From assembly GCA_003991915.1 (NCBI GenBank), contig RQTK01000513.1, positions 1-64,000 of the forward strand: a DNA stretch of 64,000 bases. Direction: 5' to 3'. This document shows positions 39,801 to 51,800 of this stretch, piece by piece; positions within the stretch are counted from its first letter, which is position 1, and each line of letters starts with the position of its first letter. The position numbers and the translations under genes were made by a program. The notes under the pieces are model-generated. The model had not been told where the DNA came from, ran no database searches, and was given only the letters and a program-made list of their open reading frames with translations. The DNA is from Elysia chlorotica. Its lineage: Eukaryota; Mollusca; Gastropoda; Plakobranchidae.

Positions 39801-42800
39801 GTTTAACATGGAAGTTCAAATTTTAAATTTCCTTATTCATGATTTTTTTAGAAACATATTTCAACCATAAAGAGTCTAAAGCTGGAATATAAACTGATGC
39901 TAAGTTAAATGATCAGAAAATTAAATCCATCTAATTAGTTACCCTTACCCAAATTGGCTCTTGGTGTTTCAAGAAACCTGTGAGAATACCGAGAGCTTCC
40001 CTTTTGTTTTCCTCAAATGTATCAGTAAGGGCACCCAGCAGAGTCTGTATGTGGACCTTCTTCAACAATGCTGGTATACAGAAGCCGTCTTTCTCTAAGG
40101 TATATAAATTTGAAGAGGAAAAATTATTTGTTATGCCTGTGTTTTAAGTTTACTTCATTGACAGTTGTGAGAATGCTCTAGGTCTTAATATTTCGTTTGT
40201 AAGAGGAGGCATATTGCTTTAAATTTAAATTCTATTTTTAAGTACCCAGAGTTATAAAGAGAAAATTCTGAAAGGGTTATTTACCTAATCCAACACGAAA
40301 TCCCTTTTTTTACAAACGTGTCTTCTTTAGCTACTTATTAAAGTAACAACATTTTAAACATCAGTTTAAAAATATATACTTAGCAATTTTTTGTGACATT
40401 TTTTAAATAGCCAATATAAGATTTCTCTACTGCTGTTTGCGAAATTTGTTTCTAACCTAAAATAAGTTACCCTTGGTTTGCATCTTGATAAAAAAAACAA
40501 CATCAAATCACCTGATGTGAAAGAAGTAGTCAGAAGTGAGAGTATCGCCAGACTGGTAGTCCGTCGCGCAAATGCTGCACCGGGGTACAAATTGTCCACT
40601 GTAAACATGGTCAGCCAGGTCAAGAAGCACTAAAATTATAATAGAGTTTAATGACATATTAAAGTCTTTTGTAAAAGACACTTTTACAATTATTGTGTAA
40701 TAATTGTAAAAGTTACACCAAATGAGTTAGGTGATGGTTATCATTTTTATTTATTTTCTTCCTTATTGACACAATATTTCCCATATGATCAAGGGGCTAT
40801 ATTTCCTGGCTTTCAATGACGCACTCTGGGTTTGTTTCCAGCCATAGGCTCCCGATTTACATATACATATTCTTTTTACCATAAAGGATTGTTAAGAAAA
40901 CTAAGGGACCTATAAGTAACTAAAGATTACAATACAACACAAGCATATTACATTCATGAAAAAAGACTGCATACCTCATAATCATTAATGGACTTGCAAA
41001 CTGTTTGTGTTGAGGTTTTTCCTTTAAGTTTTCTCCTCAGAGACAATATTGATTCCTTCACTCTAAACATTAGCTGAAATAAAAGGAAACAATTTTAACA
41101 CTTATTCTTAAGCAAATCATTAGTGATTGAAAACATTCAGGAAACCTATAATGTTGCAGTTAATTTCAGCGATGATTAATAACATAGTAAATATAAAGAT
41201 TTTAGCAGTGTTATTGTCTGAAGTTTTACAGTATCTTTAAGCATGCAAAAAAACAAAGAAAAAATAACATCAATAAAACTAGCACCAAAAGATAGTAATG
41301 AAATTTAGCAATAATCAATGACCTACAGAATAAAAATATATGAAATGTACTTTATAACATGCCTCATAACATCAATTTTTAAACAAGGTTTTCAGATGCA
41401 CAAAATTTACTGTGGACTAAAATTTGTTCACAATAGAAGTGCATGGACATTAATGACTTTTATAATGCAAAGCAAAGCTCAAATCTCATTATTTTAAGTT
41501 ATCATTTCCATTTCTCAAACAATACATTAAACTTTTTTTTCTAAAATATAATTAAATTAGATATGGCAAACACCCAAACAGATTTGATAATTAAAAGGCA
41601 TCATGTCTCACCTTTTTTAACTGTGCAAGTAAATTTTGTCTAAAAGCAGGGGATTGGTTGTTAATGTTGTGAGGAATGAAGAACTTCAGCATTTCAAATT
41701 CAAAGATGGTGACAACTTCTGAAGTTTTGGAGTTTTCACAAACCAAGGCAAAAGCATCAAGGCGAATCTAGATTTGGAAAAAGACAAAAATCACATTAAG
41801 AGGAAATTGTTGCTGGTCTAAAAATAAAATGTCAAAAAGGGAACTACAATAAAGAATATGATGCATATTGCTTTTTCCTCCCTTTAAAGGAATTTCAGGC
41901 TTTCTTAAAGATAAGATAAAACTTAATTTGTTCTTTAAATTGTATGTATTTAGTAGTCTGAACATAAAGCAATTATATTAATTCATAATTTATACATCAA
42001 AAGTGATATGGTAAAAAATTGAGATCGTATGAAAAACACATTCTACACAAAAATAGAACTACAAAACTTTCCTGGCATGAAATTGCTTTCAGCCTACAAT
42101 ACCTCAATAGTTACATAAGACTTATTGCTTTAATATGATTGTCACTGCCAAAAAATTAAAAAATTGTTACAAAAGAGAATGTGATAAATATGAAGGCAAA
42201 TTTCATGCACACTACTTTTATTATGCAATCATTATTAATTATTGATCAAAATATAACGAGCAAACAATAGAGATAAAAAGTTTGAAGTAAAGTAAGAAAA
42301 GTAATAAAAACAAAACTTTTCCTTTATTTGATTCATTGGGTGATGATTCTTCATCCTTTTTATTTATTTTCTTTTTAGAATTATGTCCATTTAAGTTAGA
42401 TGCATATCACTCACATGATCATCCATACTGCACAAGGCCTCTTTCAGCACTTCTGATGACAGATAACCCAGCCAAAGTGAACCGCTTTCCGTGTTTACTG
42501 TTGATGTCTGCAGGAAACCCAGTGTGCGTGCTCTGTGCAGACACATGATGATTGCCCCTTGCGCCTGCTGTGGTGTGTCTGAAAGCAAAGTAAACAGGTC
42601 TTGCTAAAAATAACTTTCAAGAAAAAGCATTATTCATAAGAGTCTCACTGTTTTTAGTACCTTTTCCATTTTTAGATGTATTTTAGACAAAATTGAAAGA
42701 CTTACAAACAGATAATAATAATAATAATAGTCAAAATCCTTTTAGGCAAAAAAGGAAAGAATCTTTTTCAAACTGCAGTAGGGTAATTGTACATCAATGT

Positions 42801-45800
42801 TGTCTATGAAGCAAAACAATAAAAGAGATATCCAATTAAAATTGTAACAGGCATCAAAATATATTTCGCTTTACATATTTAAAGAAGTGAAGTCGTATTT
42901 TCTTAATCCATAAACATATAAAATGGAAATTGGCCAGAATGGTGACAAATTCATACCTTTAAGCCTTGTGGAGAGTCCCTGAATCAAAAAGTTTAAGACC
43001 CCTTGTCCTGACTTCAGCAATCGCGGGAGCAGATACTAAAATGGTAAAGAAAAAAATTGATGGAGAGTTCTTATAGCTTATAAATGGCAAAATATTTTCT
43101 TACAGTTTGCATGATGCATTAGTAGGGGGTTCACACTGATGTTTCTTATGAACTTGATCTTCTAACAGTGGTTTTCTCCATTGTGCATAGGTAGCTTTTG
43201 TTGTTTTTTTCATAACCGAGACAAAATTATTCTTTATCAGATCTAACCAAGTCAAAACAGAAATTGTTCTTTTCAAAACGTCCTCTCATAAAAACCAATA
43301 GAAATGTATCCAGTCTGCCTTGATTTGGATTATCTTTAATAATAAAAAAATTTAAACTGTTATTATTATTTAACTAAGAATATTAGTTTTTTTTTAAATT
43401 GCTCATTTACTTACTATTCTTCAACCATTTTTCAATTTTTTTTAAACATGATCAACCAATATATAGTACAAAGGATAAATACCTCTACAATATTTTGCTT
43501 GAGTTTCTTCCTTGATGTACACATTGCTTTTGTTACTGGTTCAGCCCACATTTTAAAAAATTTGGCTTCCGAAGATTCAAGATGAGATTCTTTCCTTGGA
43601 GGGTTTTCCATTCCATGAATCTCTGTTACTACGCCATTTTCTTTACTTGGAAGTGCTGCAATTTTTTTACAAGGATCCAACAAGGCATTGCTGAATCCCA
43701 TTTCTTGTATATGAGAGGCAAACAAAGTGCAGTACAGCTCGCTGGCCTGAATACAGCAAAAAAACAAAAAAAAACAAAGAATGAAGATAGGATATAAGGG
43801 AAAATGTTAATTTGAGTTGTTAGGATTAGAATTCAGGCCTTAAGATAAATAAAAGAAGACAGATTTTTAAAAAAAAGGTGTAGCTAAATAAGATTGGCCC
43901 TTCACAAGAGCGTTTTCGTTACACATGCTATACAATTTGAACTTATCACACTTCATTTCTAATGGTTGGGTTGGTGTCGGTTTGATATGATCGACCTGTC
44001 TCTGTGTCTCAGCACATAGGATCCATTGACACTTACATAACAAGACAGTGCCTGCTCCTGTAGTTGTTGAATGACTTCCACCGGAAGGTCTGGTCTAATG
44101 TCCAGCAGTGATTGGCTGCCCAACTGGCGCACACAGCTAGTCAGAGCACTAAACTTTCCTCTGGAGGTCCAGCTCACGGTGAACAGATGCTGCACCAAAG
44201 ACTGAAGAAACAGGTCGCTGGCAATACATTTGTTCTCCTTTGCATTCTTTCCTATGGGAAGAAAAAGGATCTAAACTAAATAAAATTGAATCTGTATCCA
44301 TCATCCTGTTATCAAACTTCTCAATGGTTGCTCAAACGAGAAATTCAACAAAAGTATTAAAGCTGGAGTTAGGGTCACAAAATTTTTTCTCTTTAATATT
44401 GTGGCCTTAATTATTTCTATTGCTATTTGAATAAAAAAGATTGACTTCAAGAATAAAATACTGAACACATGATTGATATTGGGGTTTTAAATTTCCTTCA
44501 TGGTGATCTTAAATTTCATGTTTTTCGATTTACTTGAAAAAAGGAGGTTTTATATCATTCATAGCTGACAACTTTTCAGAAGGCAAACATATTTTTTGCC
44601 CTAAAAAAAATTTTTGTCACTGTAAACCTTTCACTAAACGCCAGGTTAATTATAACTTTAAAAAGTATACCATGGACTAATTCTATCTAATAAATGCGAT
44701 TTTGTTGATCTTTATCTGACAGTGTCAGTGACACCACGTAAGCAACATACAGCCCTTGAGTGAACTAAATATATTTCCAAGACGGTTGACTAAAGAGCAG
44801 CTCGCATTTTGCATTGAGATGTGGGAAATTTTAGCTTAATATAATCTGTATGTGATATTCTCAGTACTTAATACATAATCACAGCTTTCCCAATAATTTT
44901 GATACTACATGTATGAAATTAGAATAGATACACATATCTAATATATAGGTTTATATTGGTAATATCGGTTTCTTTACGTCCAACTTTTTCATCTAGGTTA
45001 TGAATCGGAGGGGTCTTAAGACTGACAGCTTGACTTGTTGTCACATAGTACAAAAATTCAAGCTCAGCTGATCACAAACTGACACCAAAAAACTGATTAT
45101 TGACTGAACGAACTAGCAGATAACGAAATCCACCAACTAATTTGCTAGATCGTGGGTTAACTGGGCACCTTCCTATAAATGTGTAAACGGCGCTCTACCA
45201 CTTGAACCGTTCAACCCTCTAGGTCTACTAAAAGTACTATCTAGGTCACTATTTATAGCACAGAATTAGATCTAGATAAATACCATAGGATATCAGCTAG
45301 GTCTAGAACCTAAAGCTACAGTCTAGATTAAGATTCAACATCATGAGATGCAGGCCAAATGAGCCAAAGCCTTAAACCTAGTTTGGTTTCGGAACGACAG
45401 ATAAGTTTGTTTGGAGGCACCGGTCTTCAACCGGCAATTCAAAAGAGAATGTATATGACAAATCATGTGTTCCTATAAAGATCGTCAATGTACGAAAATG
45501 TCTGAAAATAACCATAAAAACCGTTTTTAATGTACATGCCACCAGTGCCCAACCCTGCAAATAGGCCCACCATTAGGGACCAGGGCCTGTTGACATTGTC
45601 TGAGATATCAGTTCTAAATCTGCTTCCCCAGTGACAACAAAGACAAGATAGATACTCATAACTCGAACAAAACCACAGGATGGACAGATCGCCGGCGTCC
45701 TAAGCATGTAGCCGATATGAACCGCATTACTCCAAAAGCACTGCGAGAAAACGGTTTCTAGTCTATAGATCTGTCGAAGGATGCACAAGACCGAACTTGA

Positions 45801-48800
45801 GCAAAATTTAAATTCTTTTGGTTGGTCCAATAAATGGCTGGGCTGACTGTGCGTGATTGCCAAAAATGGCTGCAAGCATTGAGCCGTCTACCAGGCATGT
45901 ATTTTTACGTCCAATCATAATAGTGCCAAATACATATTTTTTAGCAGGTGCACTCAGAGGCCCAAATATGTATTTTGCTTACTGGTTGGCAGCTATGTAT
46001 ATTATTCTTTCCTTTACTGCTATCAAGGATAAACAAAAAGAGAGACAATTGAGACTGCAAGCTATGGGAACTAAGGTAACCTTTCTGTTCTAAAGATAAA
46101 TTATGTAATCCTTGGTGGACTATCTTAAACCTTCGTGCCTGTAAGAAATATTTATAAGGCAAAATGAAAAGGCTTGGTAATTACCATAACTTGATAAGCT
46201 GCATAAAACACAAATAATTGACAAAAGCACAATTGGTCTCACCATGTTTGACGATGCAATGCAACTGCAGCACTTTTTCAAAAACCACTTTAGCACTCTG
46301 TCGCACAATCTGCATAGAACGTTCAAGTCTCATAATTTTTTATCAGGCATAATGCAAATTATTTTTAAAATCCATCCAAATGAAAAAAAAAATGCAATTG
46401 ATCACATATTATTTCGATTTCATATCTAACAACTTAAAAAAAAATAAATACAGCTAAGATTATTTCATAAAGTTACTTTCATAAGATTCTTTTTAGCATC
46501 TTTGCGGAAAATTTCTTATTAGAAACAAAAGTATGAAAGAGGCAGTAATTTACATCTAATTGATCTTCCCAGTTTGTCCACACATATCCAAGAAGACTTT
46601 GCATGCTTGATGAGTCTCCATCCATTTCTTGAATAAAATCAGCAGGCGCATTTACTTTTTGTACGCATTCTCTGTAGAGTGAAGTCCAATTTCAAACAAT
46701 GAGAAAAAATTCTACTCAGATGTAATCATATCAAATTATTTAAAATAAAAGCCCATTACAGAAAACATGTTCATGAAAGCAATATTTAACAAACTGCTTT
46801 GTTCTTATTCTTTACAACATGTGATGTAAATTTTAATATCTACTAATGTATAAAACAGTAGAGCATTTAAATTTATTGTTCCACATATCAATGAATATGT
46901 AAGGCAATAAAAGGCTTGACAAATGTCTAATTTCAATATCGAGTAGAGCATTGGTTATGATTCTACATATAAACATACAATTATTTCATTATGCTCTTTA
47001 GATGTCTGGTTCAATACTTCATCTGAAATTTAAGTTTGATAGTTCACCGAGTTTTCTGCATGATATATTTGATGGCACTAACATCCTGTCTTCATGATGC
47101 AATGATTATAAACTCAGAAACTCATTTGGATGATATAGGTTTATTTCCATCATGGTCTTGTTTAATGTTTTAATAAAAAGAAACAGAAAAAACAGAAAAA
47201 ATAAAAACAAAAACATGAACAAACAATAATATGATTCTCCAACTTTACAGAATACAACTAAATACGTATAATACGTACTGGTTGGCAGCTATGTAATATG
47301 ATTCTCCCTAAGAGTCTACAGTTTTTTAACTGTAAATAGTTAAGCAGGAAAAAAACCCAACTACAACCATAAGTTAATTAGTTTTACCATGGATTTGTTA
47401 AATTCAATATTATTAGAAAAATTAAATGAATGAAAACGGGACAAGACTGACTTTAGGACATCTCACAAAGTTTATAATAAAAATTTGAAGAATCCACCTT
47501 AAAATATTAGATTGAATACTTTTTTACAATTGAATAATTTAGTATAACAGGACTAGACTGATAATCATATTTCTTACAGGAGTTTGGTTGCAAACAGGCT
47601 GACTGTCTTACTATAAAGAGTCCTGCTAGTTGTGTCTGTACATCTGAAATATAAAGGTACCAATATACTTTACAACAGGATTTTTTTTTAATAATAGATA
47701 AAACAGTGACTTGGGTTTGATTTAATCTATACAGCACAGGATGATAAATTAACTTTATAGCAGCTAGAGGATGTGAAATACCTTAAAATTTCCTCTAGGA
47801 AGGACTGTAAAAAAACATACAAAAATTACATTCTATTTTGCCTTTGCATTGCTTTGGTGGCTCATATTCATTTGTTTACATAAATGGTGATCACATCATG
47901 AGTTTGCAGTTGTTTTTTTTTCAAGAATCCAACTGATAATTACAAAAAGTCACTAATCCAGTGACACGCAACTTATAAATTATTTCCCAGGTAAGTTTCG
48001 GTTGTAACCTTGATGTTTTTAACCAATGCTTTTTAATCTTATTCATTTTAGTTACTGCTTTATTTACCCTTTCCATGACTGATGTATAGAGTCAAATAAA
48101 TTGCACACATTCAAGATAAAGCTGTAACAAATCTTTTGAAACCTTTAGAAATAATACTGTTGACATACCTTGTGGAATACCCTAAAAGAGCTGGAAGGAA
48201 CACATGAAGGTAGAAATATGAACCTGTAGGCATTTGATGAACAACGCAGCGTGGGTGCACCATAGCTATGTAGCCAAAAGCTACAGCCAAGGCAGACAGT
48301 GTTGACAGAATCTCCATGTTCAAGAGGTTGGCTTTGGTTTGATCCAGCCACTGCACAGATGGTTGTAGTTTACACACTAGAGTATTGCTACTTGGGAGGA
48401 GAATCATTGGAATCTGGAATAAAAGATGTTTGAAAAATAATATCATGGTTAAACCATGGAAGTAGTAGTAGTAGTAGTAGAAGAAGAAGAAGAAGAAGAA
48501 GAAGAAGAAGAAGAAGAAGAAGAAGAAGAAGAAGAAGAAGAAGAAGAAAGAATTTGATAATTAACAAAGCAAAACAAATAAATTATAATATAGCCAAGAG
48601 AGGATTTAACATTATTTTAAGAAATCTCAATATCCAATGGTTGCATGTGTTACCACACCGAGTATCATTTATTAATTTTTTTAAAAGAAGAAAAAAAATC
48701 AAATAGCTTTTAAATTACACACTGTTATAACTACAAGATCTAAAATAAGTGCCTTTATCTCAATTTTTTTAAATGGTACCTTTACTTTTAGTCTGAAACA

Positions 48801-51800
48801 ACCCTTAAATCTACCTGATGAGCCACCTCTTGGCATGGTAGAGCCAACTGCAGAATGAGAACGGCATTCATGGCACAGCAACATCTGCAGTCCAGCAAAA
48901 ACAACTCTGAAAAAAAAACAGTTATAGAGCTAATTTGAAATATCAACCCCATTTTAACAATGCACCTGTTGCTGTTATAGATCATGTTAAGATATAAGGG
49001 GGGGAGGGGGGGATTGTGTGAATTTTTGTTACAATGTATTTACTCTTATCACAAACTTTAATTAAAATCTCATCGCGCAAAAAAAAAAGATCACTGAATC
49101 ACTGAGGTCCATACCATTTAAAAAGCCCCATCTCTTTGACATCCCAATTTTAACCAAAACATTTTTTTGTTTGTTCATAATAGTGAATTCTAGAATTAAC
49201 TTATGACTGTATATAATATTTAGGACATTACAAATTTATAAGACTTTGCACTTCTGTTTACTATGCGTAAGAAATGAACAACAGTAAACAAGAAAGAAAG
49301 ATAATTAAAGCATTGAATATTGAAAATCTTTGGCTTACCGTTTGCCAGGATGCTAGTATCTAAATCCCATATGATTGTTAATAAGCTGGTCTCGTCAACG
49401 AATCTTGCTAAAAGCTCAGAATTGTCAACTACAGCTTTCTGTAATACTAAGTTCAGCGTCTGAATTGTCACATGGGAATGGTGCATCACTTCGTTGAGAA
49501 ACACAGGTGGCACATCAGCACTAAAAAAGATGAAATCGATGCAAAAATGTAACAATACATCCTATGAACTTAATAAAACTATTTTGCAGTAAGAGAGATA
49601 TTGAGGCTGCTTTAAAAAAATCAAACAAAAAAAAACACAACAAAAAACATGGATAAGTCATGGCACATGTTTTTAAGCTATTGAGCATCTTATACCCATA
49701 TAAAAAAAAATGAGTGTGTTAACGAAGAAATCATATTACTTAAACTAAAACTAGGTTATTGCTACAATGAAGTCTTCTGCAAGATTTCTCTTTGATAGGA
49801 AAATTGTTAAATGTGTATCATAACATTTTTTTTTGAAAGTGTATATGGTATGCAATCAAGAAGCAGATTCATTCATTCTAATTTTTAAGTCATTCACAAT
49901 TTAAAACTAGAAGAAAAACATCTATTGATTAGTACATAAAGTGAAACAGCGTTCTACAGGTTCTTTTCTTCCCATTAAGGAGACAAAAATACTTACTGAA
50001 CTTCAAGATAAAACTTGTGGCCCACGCCTGCCAAATACTTGATGACTGTGAACAAAATCATACAGGTGTGATTTATTATGCATGGTAAAAATTAAACAAA
50101 TTCCTTGCAACAAATAAAGGCATGCACTAGTCCATTTTATGCTTTAGTCCGTAAACTGTCTGTTTCAAATATTGCTTTTAAAACATTGACATAATAATCT
50201 ACAAATTCAATGTAACGGTATAAAACAGGTATTGAAAAACGACACACATAAAAAACAAATTAATAACAGCATAGACTTTGTTCTGTTCCTTTGGAGATGA
50301 GTGGAAAAAAATTGAAACCAGCCAAAATTTTGATCCTTGACAATAAGCATATTTACACAATTCTGACAACGATACTTTTTTCAGCTATCTAAGTAATCTA
50401 AAATTTTCTCACACCTTGTAGTGCAATACTTGACAGACAGCTCTCTCCTGGAAAAAATAGGAAAGGACAATCATAAAACACACTTCAGTAAAAAACAAAA
50501 CAACAAAAAACAAATTCCTCTATTTCATCAACAAAGAAAAAAACAAATAAATACCAACATAGTTTGATTTATCTCAATGGTTCAAGGAAATGTGCAGTAT
50601 TTCACATTGCACTTTAATTAATGATAATTTGGGCACAAACTTTTAATATATAGAATGGCATCAAACTGTTGTCTTACATAGACTACTAAAGCCATTGATC
50701 AGAAGAAGTCTTTGCTCTTTTAAAAAATAGTTTATTATAGTTAAAATATGACACAAGGGTAAATAATTGTTCTATCAAAATCTTAGTATACTCTGACCAG
50801 CCTAGTGAAGATACTCAGTATCATCCTTTACATTATATTACAAACTTGCAGTCTATTCATGACCATACCTAGTTTAAAATTTTCCATCAATGCAGCTATA
50901 GTGCTTACATTGTGTCTGGCAGTCTCGATCTGAAAACTACCACACCCCAATATCTTTTCAAGCTGAGAGCAAATTTCCGATTTCACAAAGCATTGAGACT
51001 CTTGATCCAGGCTCTGGAAAAAACTTTGAAGAAGAAAAAAATTTTGTTTCTGAAATTTAATTGTAAATCAGCAAATCAGGAACAAATCAAACCAAATTAA
51101 ATTAGAACAATTACTTTCAATTATATTAATCAATGTAATACAGAAATGTCCGACTTTGTTTTTGAACAAAATGCAGCAGTTTTATCTAACTGAAGGGTCC
51201 TTCCTCAGTTTGGAGAAATTAATTTTGGCATCAGGTGGAGGCTTCATTTTTTCTTTAATTTCAGCCGAAACGTCAACGAGACTAATCTATGGTTGTTATT
51301 GTAATCGGCATCAGGTAAAATTGCACTGAGAAGGGCATTTCTGTAACGTTTGGAAATAAGGATTAAGTCAATCTGTTTTTATTTTATCTGTCATCAGGAC
51401 TTTCCCATGTCCATTTTCTAATAGACGACTGTTCTAACCAACTGTTCCCCACAAAAAAAGTTATTGACCAAACAACATTCAATAAGCTGCTCTCCTCTCT
51501 CATTTCTGACATCCAAACCATGAGATCCAATTGCCTCGTCTACCCCGTCGCTGCCATTTAAGAATTGAAATAGCCCATTATAATGACTGGGTCTTGTGAC
51601 TTGCACTGTTTCTTGGTTTCCTCCCCTTGTTCGAAAAAGGCCTTCATTTTATCTCCTGTGCTAGTAGATGTCAGTCATCGGATGGTATTAATCCAAACCC
51701 CCTTCCATCTGGTTTCACAAAGGCCTAAACGTTTATTTTTAGTCTTCCCATTTCCCTCGTTATATTATCAAATTTCCCCTCTTGCAGCATAGTCTAACTC

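Larger units (their letters stand above)
44252..46242. other. THADA intron 12, unusually rich in structure
   Basis: Holds a reverse SINE (44,985-45,225), a GATCTAGA cluster (45,261-45,330), a GC-richer stretch (about 45,560-45,860) and the nested + strand ORF at 45,866. The first 700 bases show nothing recognisable. Confidence 0.6.

Noticed and set aside
45573..45875. 100-codon minus-strand ORF next to the nested ORF
   Set aside because: No acceptor or donor pair in THADA phase, and composition without domain-like features; probably the promoter flank of the + strand ORF.
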